DNA from: Spirochaetales bacterium
Lineage (GTDB): Bacteria; Spirochaetota; Spirochaetia; DTKZ01
Direction of reading: 5' to 3'
DNA length: 5,478 bases
NCBI GenBank assembly: GCA_031266855.1
Contig: JAISAF010000234.1
Coordinates: forward strand, 1 to 5,478
Shown here in pieces: positions 1 to 5,048 of the stretch; within the stretch, counting starts at the first letter, position 1, and the number at the start of each line of letters is the position of its first letter. Both the position numbers and the translations under genes were made by a program. A model generated the notes under the pieces. It did no database searches and had not been told where the DNA came from. It saw only the letters and a list, made by a program, of their open reading frames with translations.

Positions 1-183
1 ACACTCTACTGCCGCATGACGCCCTGCCGTACCTGTGCTATGCTTATTATCAACTGCGGTATCCGCAGGGTTGTGGCCGAACGCCGCTACCATGCCGCGG
101 AGGAATCCGAGGAATTATTTCGCGCCGCGGGAATAGAGCTTGTCTATAAATATAAGGAAATACAGAGCTACGAAAATCAGTAG
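1..183 (+). CDS. Deoxycytidylate (dCMP) deaminase-type zinc enzyme, C-terminal 60 residues (5' end outside the window)
   Basis: Frame 1 is open from the first base to a TAG at 181-183. It contains TPCRTCAMLIINCGI at residues 7-21 of the fragment. PCxxC supplies the two zinc-binding cysteines of the cytidine/deoxycytidylate deaminase fold, and the following II-N-x-GI is typical of dCMP deaminases. The tail, with RRVVAERRYHA and then a helix leading to AAGIELVY, also fits that family: a strand, a Tyr-containing loop, a helix, then 'aGIev'. Family members deaminate dCMP to dUMP, feeding dTMP synthesis in the cytosol. The His/Glu catalytic motif must lie upstream, outside the window, so activity cannot be judged. 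A related ComEB-type or other nucleotide deaminase is possible. The gene is followed by a terminator and converges on the Fn3 lipoprotein gene. Confidence 0.85.
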   Translation, partial: TLYCRMTPCRTCAMLIINCGIRRVVAERRYHAAEESEELFRAAGIELVYKYKEIQSYENQ

Positions 184-221
184 GGGAAAGATATAAAAAT
201 TTTCCGGCTACTGGTATTAGG

Positions 222-248
222 CAGGGAATTGCCATTGGCAATTCCCTG
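222..248. repeat. Perfect 12-bp inverted repeat (hairpin) downstream of the deaminase gene
   Basis: CAGGGAATTGCC at 222-233 pairs perfectly with GGCAATTCCCTG at 237-248 around an ATT loop. No T-run follows on either strand, so it is not an intrinsic terminator by itself. It lies 39 bases after the deaminase stop and 17 bases before the true terminator. It may protect the 3' end of the mRNA or be a dispersed palindrome; its role is unknown. Confidence 0.75.
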
Positions 249-265
249 GCCTGGTTTCAGGCTAC

Positions 266-301
266 AGCGCGAAACGCGAAGCGTTTCGCGCTTTTTGTTT
301 T
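266..301 (+). terminator. Rho-independent terminator of the deaminase transcript
   Basis: AGCGCGAAACGC (266-277) pairs perfectly with GCGTTTCGCGCT (281-292) around a GAA loop, and TTTTTGTTTT follows at 292-301. The T-run lies 3' of the stem only on the + strand, so it terminates the deaminase gene. The stop codon of the oppositely oriented Fn3 gene (300-302) falls inside this T-tract. The hairpin tip is GCGAAGC. Confidence 0.85.
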
Positions 302-2312
302 ATGGCAGCGTCACCGCTGAAACCGATGGCGACTGCAAACCCTCAGTAGAGCTTACAACCTCATCGTTACTAACGATGGAAATAACACTGGAAATTTTGT
401 AGTGGTGTGTCGTCGCGGTGCTTAAACCAGTATGTGTATACGCTGGCGATGTGGACGACCCAAGCAACGTATAGGTGGTACCATCTATGCTGTGGTAAAT
501 CTTATACGACGTGGCATCGGATACCAGTGACCAGTTAAGCGCTATACTGCTGCTTGAAACAGGCGTCGCCATTATACTCGCACTCGCGGGCGCTCTGGGC
601 ACTAAAACCCTCTGCGACTGTGCCCCCTCAAAACCGGCAATAACGGTGGAAATTTTATAGTAGTGCGGTTCCGCCGGATTCAAACCAGGATCTGGATACG
701 ATAACGCCGTCGGAGGCGTCGGCGACCCAAGTAGCGTATAGGTCACACCATTCGGGGAGGAGTAAATATTATACGACGCGGCGCCGGGTTCAGACGCCCA
801 GTTAAGCTCTATAGTGTCTGAATAGGGCGTCGCCTTGATACCTGCGGGCGCGTTGGGCGTTGAAACAGGCTGTGACCGGGGCCCCTCAAAAGTGCCAATA
901 ACGGTGGAAATCCTGTAGTAGTGTGTCATCGCCGGGGTTTCAGCGTGTGAATATGTCGGCGCTGTATCTTCATCCTCCAGGGCATAGGCGGTACCATCTG
1001 TGGAATGATAAATCTTATACAACGTGGCGCCGGGTACAGGTCCCCAGCTAAGTCCTATGTTACTGCCTGAAACGGGCGTCGCCGATATACCTGTGGGCGA
1101 AGGAGGCGATGAAATAAGTGTCCCTGAATCAATTTCGCCTTCATTATGCACCGTAAAAACCTTATAAAAATGCCTTATTTCCGGATCTACAGCAGTGTGT
1201 GTATAAGATATAGAAGACTGATAAGGCTGCTGGTTTATCAGCGTATACTGCCCCGTTCCATTTTTTGAATAGTAAATGTTATAACTTATTTCCGCTGATA
1301 ACGGAGACGGAAGAGGAACAGGTGTCCAGCTAAGTGTTACTTGCTTTTCTGAAAGATTAAAAGCGGCGCTTACCGCGGGCGAGGCAGGAAGCGTAAAACC
1401 GGAAAATTCCGGCGATTCAGGGGATTCATGGCTGCCAACCCCATCGGGGAATACAGCGGCAACTTGGTAATAATATGGTGTGCCAGGAGTCAGCGACGTA
1501 TCCTTATCTTCATATTCGTTTAGTACTATGTCTGCCACAATCAGCGACGAGGGATAGGGATTGTGATTCGTATCCCGGTATAAATTGTACGCCCTCGCCC
1601 CGGGAACCATATCCCAGGAAAGCGTCAGACTTTTTTTCGTGCTGGAAAATAAAACCTTCCCGTTGCGGGGAACCGTGCATATATAAGCCGAAGATGTGCC
1701 CTCATTCCCGTCGAAATTAATCGTAACGACTTTGTAATAATAAGTGGGCGACAATGTCACCGGGGTATCGTAGCGGAACACGGTTCCCGAAGAGTCTGAA
1801 GAAATGGTACCTGGCAGTGGGTCGAAAGTACCATTGTCCGGATCGCTGCCGCTGTACTGATACACCCGGTAGTCCGCGGCATTCGCCACACTGTTCCAGG
1901 TGATATACGCATTCGAGCTTTCAACCAAAATACGCGCCGCGGGCTGCCAGGTTTTCAGCGAAAGAGCCTGGGACAAAGAACTCTCCGAGCCGGAAGCCGT
2001 GGTAACGGAAACCCGGTACCTGTAATCTTCCGCGCCGCCCGTATCAGGAATCGTCCATGAAGCCGGCGGCGGCGTAAAACTGGCAACCCTCGTATACGGC
2101 CCGTCGTTTTCGCTGCGGTATATGGAGTATCGCGTGGCGCCCGCCACGTCATCCCAGGAAAGCGCGGTCTTGCCGCTCACGGATATAAGTTTTAAACCCG
2201 TCGGAGCCGCCGCGGGCGGAAGCTCGTCGGTATCCTGCGGGCCATTCCATATATTACAGGCCGCCGCCAGAGACAACGCGATAAAAAGAAAAATTCCTGC
2301 TCCCCGTCTCAT
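300..2312 (-). CDS. Predicted lipoprotein made of seven tandem fibronectin type III domains
   Basis: A 670-residue product read from ATG at 2312, with a GGGG Shine-Dalgarno-like stretch 8 bases upstream. A GTG nine bases further upstream (2321) is possible but adds only three residues before the charged MRRGAG start. Residues 1-18 form a lipoprotein signal peptide (MRRGAGIFLFIALSLAAA) with the lipobox cysteine at 19, so the protein is probably lipid-anchored and exported. A short Pro/Asp-rich linker follows. Seven Fn3 units then lie at about 37-121, 122-215, 216-309, 310-405, 406-489, 490-575 and 576-670. Each has the strand-B Trp (LSWDDV, ITWNSV, LSWDMV, LSWTPV, LSWGPV, LNWASE, LNWSLV), a Y-x-IY or similar strand C, and a YYYK/HYYK strand F. 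No catalytic domain is visible. It may be a surface binding or scaffold protein, but no ligand can be named. Units 5-7 are much more alike than units 1-4, which indicates recent duplication. Confidence 0.9.
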   Translation of the reverse strand: MRRGAGIFLFIALSLAAACNIWNGPQDTDELPPAAAPTGLKLISVSGKTALSWDDVAGATRYSIYRSENDGPYTRVASFTPPPASWTIPDTGGAEDYRYRVSVTTASGSESSLSQALSLKTWQPAARILVESSNAYITWNSVANAADYRVYQYSGSDPDNGTFDPLPGTISSDSSGTVFRYDTPVTLSPTYYYKVVTINFDGNEGTSSAYICTVPRNGKVLFSSTKKSLTLSWDMVPGARAYNLYRDTNHNPYPSSLIVADIVLNEYEDKDTSLTPGTPYYYQVAAVFPDGVGSHESPESPEFSGFTLPASPAVSAAFNLSEKQVTLSWTPVPLPSPLSAEISYNIYYSKNGTGQYTLINQQPYQSSISYTHTAVDPEIRHFYKVFTVHNEGEIDSGTLISSPPSPTGISATPVSGSNIGLSWGPVPGATLYKIYHSTDGTAYALEDEDTAPTYSHAETPAMTHYYRISTVIGTFEGPRSQPVSTPNAPAGIKATPYSDTIELNWASEPGAASYNIYSSPNGVTYTLLGSPTPPTALSYPDPGLNPAEPHYYKISTVIAGFEGAQSQRVLVPRAPASASIMATPVSSSSIALNWSLVSDATSYKIYHSIDGTTYTLLGSSTSPAYTHTGLSTATTHHYKISSVISIVSNDEVVSSTEGLQSPSVSAVTLP
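303..1097 (-). repeat. Three near-duplicate Fn3-coding units (units 5-7)
   Basis: The unit boundaries lie near 1097/846, 845/591 and 590/303, giving about 250-290 bases each. The DNA itself is conserved. For example, AATAACGGTGGAAAT occurs in both the 639-653 and 898-912 areas, each preceded by CCCCTCAAAA. The matching part of unit 7 near 380-400 is a diverged copy (ATAACACTGGAAATTTTG). Protein segments KIYHSTDGTAY, NIYSSPNGVTY and KIYHSIDGTTY correspond. Unit 7 has a short insertion (around SIVSNDEVVSSTEG) compared with units 5 and 6. Confidence 0.7.
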
Positions 2313-2394
2313 GTTCCACACCCCGTTCCAACAGCGCGGTATCGCTGTGCAATAGTATCAGCTACCACACCTATCAAATAATAACATTGCGTTT

Positions 2395-2405
2395 ATTATA
2401 GTATA
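2395..2405 (-). promoter_or_regulatory. Possible -10 region for the Fn3 lipoprotein gene
   Basis: On the minus strand TATACTATAAT holds two overlapping -10-like hexamers (TATACT, TATAAT). They lie in the most AT-rich part of the spacer, about 80-90 bases before the ATG. No matching -35 hexamer is visible at 16-18 bases spacing, so this rests on composition and position only. Confidence 0.25.
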
Positions 2406-2423
2406 ATATCGGTACACAGAGGA

Positions 2424-2457
2424 CATTTCCTGACCCTACCCCTAAGCATAGGAAATG
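2424..2457. repeat. 8-bp inverted repeat upstream of the Fn3 gene
   Basis: CATTTCCT (2424-2431) and AGGAAATG (2450-2457) are perfect inverted copies with an 18-base spacer. They lie just upstream of the candidate -10 region of the minus-strand Fn3 gene. The place would suit a regulator binding site, but the arms are short enough that chance cannot be excluded. Confidence 0.35.
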
Positions 2458-2601
2458 AAATATCCTATCTCTCTTTCTTTCGACTTATTCGAAGCTATGA
2501 TAAAACACCATGCGGTTGTCCGGTATAATGCAGGTGTTCGGAAAAGAACAGCTGCCGGTTGTTGCAAAGTCTGGGGCAGAAAACTGACCCCGTTTATTCG
2601 A

Positions 2602-2613
2602 CTTCGCGGTAAA
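2602..2613. repeat. Dispersed CTTCGCGGTAAA repeat, copy 1
   Basis: TTATTCGACTTCGCGGTAAA (2594-2613) is a diverged copy of the repeat found at 3843-3865 and 4020-4042. It lies 14 bases past the end of the 91-residue minus-strand gene, just as another copy lies just past the end of the ATPase gene. Confidence 0.55.
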
Positions 2614-2627
2614 AATTTTAGGAATTA

Positions 2628-2903
2628 CTAGTCCGCAAACTCCACGCTGTAACCGGCAAACTCCTTGCCGAACTCCTCCCGCAATTCCCGCTCCACTCCC
2701 CCGCGCAGCATATCCCCAACCAGCCCCGCGCAGATACAGGCGCGGTTATCGCCCGGACCAGCCATCTCGATAAGAATACGCCGATCCGCCTCGCTGTAAC
2801 TGACCTTGCGCACCAGGCCAAGCTGGCTCACAGGAAGCAGACTGCTCTGCTCCTTCACGCGATCAAGAATAGCGTCAATTTTTTTCTGAACTTCCGGAGT
2901 CAT
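2628..2903 (-). CDS. Small protein, weakly similar to MIP18/DUF59-type domains; function unknown
   Basis: A 91-residue product starting at ATG 2903. The AGGAGG at 2912-2917 sits 8 bases upstream, favouring this ATG over the TTG directly before it. The sequence reads as a helix (EVQKKIDAILDRVKEQ), then LLPVSQLGLVRKVSYSEADR and RILIEMAG, then a helix (GLVGDMLRGGVERELREEF) and a final strand (GYSVEF). The 'LGLV' strand after a helix resembles the MIP18/DUF59 (SufT-like) pattern 'vvdLGLVy', and the length fits. However, the family's DPE and CP signatures are missing, so the assignment is tentative. There is no signal peptide or membrane segment; it is probably cytosolic and acidic. The first 29 bases overlap the end of the upstream membrane-protein gene, and its Shine-Dalgarno site lies inside that gene. 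The two are therefore probably translationally coupled. Confidence 0.8.
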   Translation of the reverse strand: MTPEVQKKIDAILDRVKEQSSLLPVSQLGLVRKVSYSEADRRILIEMAGPGDNRACICAGLVGDMLRGGVERELREEFGKEFAGYSVEFAD

Positions 2904-3555
2904 CAAATGTTCCTCCTTTCATAAAAAATGGCCGTAACCCAGGCACGTATGATTTCAAAAGCTCCCCAAGTTTCAACCGCAGAGGTTTCACAAACAGAAA
3001 AAAAGTCCTATTCTCCGCGTAACAGCAAAAATGCAGAAGCATCTGGGGATTCTCAAGCCCCGACAGCAAATGCCGCAGCTTCTCCTCCATATCCCTGCCC
3101 TTCCATAATAAAACATATTGCCTGCCATTGCAATACGCGTCCCCCCTCTGCATCCCGTCAATCCCCGTAATCATACGCGCCGCCTTCGGAAAATACCCCT
3201 TCCCGATAATATGCCCCTCCCCAGCCAGCCTTGCCCCCGTATAAAGATGCACATAGTACCTGTCGTGCCGCGTAAGAAACAAAAACGAAATCGGAATAAA
3301 AAAAAGCGAATGCCTCGGCAGCAGCGTAAAGGTCCCCTTCGCCTCCCGAAAAGGCTCCCGCATCTTATAAACAAAATTGTACCCAATAACCCCGCCGAAA
3401 TTCACATACTCCGTATCCACCGGCCTCAAAGCCTCCTCGGCCTCCCGGCTTATCCACGCCGAAATCCAGCGGTTTTTTTTCCTCCCCCGGTAATACGTCA
3501 GCGTCGTAAGAACCGCCACGACAATAAGGGGAACAATAAAAGAAGCGTCATTCAT
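2875..3555 (-). CDS. Single-pass membrane protein of unknown function (226 residues)
   Basis: Starts at ATG 3555 with GGAG (3563-3566) 7 bases upstream and ends with TGA at 2875-2877. Residues 6-21 (FIVPLIVVAVLTTLTY) form an N-terminal membrane segment. The basic RGRKKNR follows at 23-29, so by the positive-inside rule the rest should face the cytosol. The soluble part is rich in aromatic and basic residues. It contains a short hydrophobic stretch (SLFFIPISFLFL, 83-94) that looks more like a strand than a second membrane helix, then HDRYYVHLYT, and a pair of adjacent cysteines (CC) near residue 177. The tail is Gly/Ser-rich (KGGTFDDSGSSEKN), and its codons double as the ribosome-binding site and start of the next gene. 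I do not recognise the family. It is probably the first gene of a two-gene operon. Confidence 0.85.
   Translation of the reverse strand: MNDASFIVPLIVVAVLTTLTYYRGRKKNRWISAWISREAEEALRPVDTEYVNFGGVIGYNFVYKMREPFREAKGTFTLLPRHSLFFIPISFLFLTRHDRYYVHLYTGARLAGEGHIIGKGYFPKAARMITGIDGMQRGDAYCNGRQYVLLWKGRDMEEKLRHLLSGLENPQMLLHFCCYAENRTFFLFVKPLRLKLGELLKSYVPGLRPFFMKGGTFDDSGSSEKN
2912..2917 (-). promoter_or_regulatory. Shine-Dalgarno site inside the upstream gene, fixing the start of the 91-residue protein
   Basis: AGGAGG on the minus strand is a perfect anti-16S match 8 bases before ATG 2903. It lies within the last codons (Lys-Gly-Gly) of the 226-residue gene. Confidence 0.8.
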
Positions 3556-3628
3556 CTTTATACTCCGCGTTACTACAAAAGAATTTCAGGAAAACAATTT
3601 CCCGGTAAAAAATTTCTCATGGGCGTAC

Positions 3629-3645
3629 CCCCGCCTTTGGCGGGG
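3629..3645. repeat. GC-rich hairpin within the intergenic element
   Basis: CCCCGCC (3629-3635) pairs with GGCGGGG (3639-3645) around a TTT loop. No T-run follows on either strand. It borders the first GGGCTCTCCGCT motif copy and seems to be part of the same composite element. Confidence 0.6.
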
Positions 3646-3646
3646 T

Positions 3647-3712
3647 CGGGCTCTCCGCTGCAAGTCCTCGGAAGCGCAGATGCGCTTCCTGCGGGCTTTC
3701 CGCTTCGATCCC
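3647..3712. repeat. Composite intergenic repeat: two CGGGCTYTCCGCT motif copies around a hairpin
   Basis: CGGGCTCTCCGCTGCAAGTC (starting at 3647) and CGGGCTTTCCGCTTCGATCC (starting at 3692) are degenerate direct copies, 45 bases apart. Between them GGAAGCGCA (3670-3678) pairs with TGCGCTTCC (3681-3689). The region does not look coding in any frame. Two inverted copies of the same motif lie at 3886-3904 and 3930-3949. Confidence 0.6.
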
Positions 3713-3842
3713 TTACGCTGTCCACAACCCATAAGATTACACTACATATAAAGTAGATAGAACCAGAAAAAAATCTAACCGCTAAGTCGAAGAAGTCAAA
3801 AGAAGTATATAGAGATGAAAGTTAGTACCGTAACTTCTTCTA

Positions 3843-3865
3843 CTTATCCGGCTTCGCGGTAAATC
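3843..3865. repeat. Dispersed CTTATCCGGCTTCGCGGTAA repeat, copy 2
   Basis: This copy begins CTTATCCGGCTTCGCGGTAA, continues with ATC, and is identical to the copy at 4021-4043. TTA.CCG and CGG.TAA can pair around the GCTTCG centre with one bulged T, giving a small hairpin. Confidence 0.6.
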
Positions 3866-3885
3866 TTTCATAGTGGCTGCGCAAT

Positions 3886-3949
3886 GGGATTGAAGCGGAA
3901 ATCCTTTTTTACCGCGAAGCGGTAAAAAAGATTGGAGCGGAAAGCCCGG
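3886..3949. repeat. Direct pair of GATTGRAGCGGAAAKCC motifs flanking a hairpin
   Basis: GATTGAAGCGGAAATCC (3888-3904) and GATTGGAGCGGAAAGCC (3930-3946) differ at two of 17 positions. They flank the 3904-3930 hairpin exactly. Each is an inverted copy of the motif at 3692-3712 (reverse complement GATCGAAGCGGAAAGCC). Confidence 0.6.
3904..3930. repeat. Perfect 12-bp inverted repeat with GAA loop
   Basis: CTTTTTTACCGC (3904-3915) pairs with GCGGTAAAAAAG (3919-3930) around GAA. The T-run is 5' and the A-run 3' of the GC-rich core on both strands, and no T-tract follows the complete stem. It is therefore not a standard intrinsic terminator in either direction. The tip is GCGAAGC, as in the terminator at 266-301. 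Confidence 0.8.
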
Positions 3950-3998
3950 TTTTTTGCGGTTTGGGAATTTGCGCCGCAAATTCCCAAACCGCAAAAAA
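3950..3998. repeat. 49-base near-perfect palindrome with 24-bp arms
   Basis: The left arm (3950-3973) begins TTTTTTGCGGTTTGGGAA. The right arm (3975-3998) is its exact reverse complement, ending TTCCCAAACCGCAAAAAA, with a single unpaired C at 3974. Because T6 precedes and A6 follows on both strands, the U-tract expected of an intrinsic terminator is missing. It sits 61 bases past the ATPase stop, so it could still form a very stable 3'-end hairpin in that mRNA. Confidence 0.85.
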
Positions 3999-4020
3999 TG
4001 CGCCCAAATTCTGATTCCGG

Positions 4021-4043
4021 CTTATCCGGCTTCGCGGTAAATC
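4021..4043. repeat. Dispersed CTTATCCGGCTTCGCGGTAA repeat, copy 3
   Basis: This copy is identical over at least 23 bases to the copy at 3843-3865 and lies in the same orientation. It is preceded by CCGG (4017-4020), which can also pair with the CCGG at 4026-4029. It ends 15 bases before the ATPase stop codon position, i.e. just downstream of that minus-strand gene. Confidence 0.6.
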
Positions 4044-4058
4044 CGTAAAAGTATGCCG

Positions 4059-5027
4059 CTACCGCGCAGCCTTAATATCGTTTTTTACTCCTTCCACGTC
4101 AATCACGCCAAGATCCGAAACGGCCCGGACGCCTTCCGCCAGAAGCCGCGACATAAAAACAGGACAGTCCCCGAAATTCTTTTCCACATTTTCCCGGCCC
4201 GCCCCTTCAGGAGAAGCCTTGTTCAGGCACACGCTGTTTATGTGTACGCCCAGCCTGCCGAGTTCCTCGCGGATACGCAGGGCTTCCGCCAGGGACAGGG
4301 TGTCGGGATTAACAACAACGCTTAAATAACTCTCGCGGGAAAAAAGCCGTTGCAGCTCCGCCAGCCGTTTTCCAATGCCGGAAAGTTTTATATAAATCTG
4401 GTCGTCTTTTTTATCCATCGCGCCCTGTACCGGAGTTTCCTCCGAAGCGTCCGCCCCCGCCGGGGAGAAGTTTTTTACAATAGCCGCGTCCGGATTAATA
4501 GCCAGAATAGTCTGTCGCTTTTTCAGAATCTTCTCCCGCATGGCCGACAGTTCCCGCACCCACAAACTGGTAATTGAGGGCATGGCCAGAAACCTTAAGG
4601 TAAGGGCGGTAGGAGGCGTATCGAAAATAATCAGGTCGCAGGCCGCGGCGTACTCCTGGTAGATATGCTCAATGGCCCACAAAACCGCGTATTCCTCCGT
4701 ACCCGGCGAGTATTTCAGGATATTGATATAGCTGTCAACGTTAATCGCGCTGTGGTACGCGTAATTCGCCTTGATCTCCTTGCGGCTTTCGTCCAAATAC
4801 CGCGCGACCCAGGCCGAAAGATCAATTTCCATGCCGTCAAGATTCGTGTCCAGAGGCCGCTTTTCGTTTGTCAGCTTTGTCTGGAACACATCGCCCAGAT
4901 TGTGCGCGGGATCCAGGGACACAATCAGGATTTTTGTGCCGCTCCTGCTCATCTGGCAGGCCACAGTTGCCGAAATGGTTGTTTTCCCCACGCCGCCCTT
5001 GCCTAGAAAAAAAGCGATTTTTTTCAT
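4059..5027 (-). CDS. Get3/ArsA-family P-loop ATPase
   Basis: A 322-residue single-domain protein read from ATG 5027, with GGGAGG (5035-5040) 7 bases upstream. The deviant Walker A GKGGVGKTT is at residues 9-17. Switch I, DPAHNLGD, is at 39-46. Switch II, DTPPTALTLRFLAMP (136-150), closely parallels the DTAPTGHTLRFL of Get3/TRC40. PGTEEY (108-113) matches the conserved PGxxE helix. The C-terminal half has YLSVVVNPDTLSLAEALR (234-251) and SVCLNKA (265-271), as in the family. A polar stretch around 186-210 is probably a flexible linker. The CxxC zinc motif of eukaryotic Get3 and the duplicated halves of plasmid ArsA are absent, and no arsenic genes are nearby, so arsenite pumping is unlikely. 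ATP-driven handling of a hydrophobic client or partner is the better guess. It is the second gene after the 93-residue protein, 21 bases apart. Confidence 0.92.
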   Translation of the reverse strand: MKKIAFFLGKGGVGKTTISATVACQMSRSGTKILIVSLDPAHNLGDVFQTKLTNEKRPLDTNLDGMEIDLSAWVARYLDESRKEIKANYAYHSAINVDSYINILKYSPGTEEYAVLWAIEHIYQEYAAACDLIIFDTPPTALTLRFLAMPSITSLWVRELSAMREKILKKRQTILAINPDAAIVKNFSPAGADASEETPVQGAMDKKDDQIYIKLSGIGKRLAELQRLFSRESYLSVVVNPDTLSLAEALRIREELGRLGVHINSVCLNKASPEGAGRENVEKNFGDCPVFMSRLLAEGVRAVSDLGVIDVEGVKNDIKAAR

Positions 5028-5034
5028 ATCCGCG

Positions 5035-5040
5035 CCTCCC
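5035..5040 (-). promoter_or_regulatory. Shine-Dalgarno site of the ATPase gene
   Basis: GGGAGG on the minus strand lies 7 bases before ATG 5027, within the 21-base gap after the 93-residue gene. It fixes the start just ahead of MKKIAFFLGKGGVGKTT. Confidence 0.8.
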
Positions 5041-5048
5041 GAACAAGT

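Larger units (their letters stand above)
2313..2627. other. Gene-poor spacer upstream of the Fn3 lipoprotein gene
   Basis: This spacer separates the end of the 91-residue gene from the start of the Fn3 gene, both on the minus strand. It holds an AT-rich stretch with -10-like sequences (2395-2405), an 8-bp inverted repeat (2424-2457), a small bulged hairpin GGGGCAG/CTGaCCCC (2573-2591), and one copy of the CTTCGCGGTAAA repeat (2602-2613). A 58-codon plus-strand frame (2455-2631) crosses it but lacks clear support. No convincing intrinsic terminator for the 91-residue gene was found. Confidence 0.6.
3556..4058. other. 503-base non-coding region dense in hairpins and short repeats
   Basis: It lies between the end of the ATPase gene and the start of the 226-residue gene, both on the minus strand. 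It must hold the promoter of the latter and the 3' end of the former, yet no good sigma-70 promoter or canonical minus-strand terminator is visible. Its content is mostly repeats: GC-rich hairpins at 3629-3645 and 3670-3689, four copies of a GATYGAAGCGGAAAGCCC-like motif, an AT-rich core (3733-3850), a 12-bp hairpin (3904-3930), a 24-bp-arm palindrome (3950-3998), and two CTTATCCGGCTTCGCGGTAA copies. Reading frames crossing it have biased, repeat-derived composition and are not credible genes. Confidence 0.7.

Noticed and set aside
3570..3597. TTGTTT-16-TAGTAA promoter-like pair before the 226-residue gene
   Set aside because: Transcription would begin almost at the Shine-Dalgarno site, leaving too short a leader, and both hexamers match poorly.
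3118..3756. 212-residue plus-strand reading frame
   Set aside because: It is antisense to the 226-residue gene, very rich in Pro/Arg/Lys, lacks domain-like patterns and runs into the repeat region. The minus-strand gene has a good start, ribosome site and membrane segment.
3782..3994. 70-residue minus-strand reading frame
   Set aside because: It is composed of the intergenic repeats (the repeated KKxGFPLQS peptide is the direct DNA repeat translated) and half of the large palindrome; no ribosome site.
3904..3998. Bidirectional terminators after the ATPase gene
   Set aside because: Both hairpins have T-runs 5' and A-runs 3' of the stem on each strand, so no U-tract follows the hairpin as a rho-independent terminator requires.
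3556..4058. CRISPR array or tRNA-like gene in the repeat-rich region
   Set aside because: Repeats are few, irregularly spaced and in both orientations; there are no uniform spacers, no cas genes and no cloverleaf could be drawn.
4059..5027. Arsenite efflux ATPase (arsA) of an ars operon
   Set aside because: There is only one ATPase half, no arsB, arsD or arsR nearby, and the switch II region is closer to Get3.
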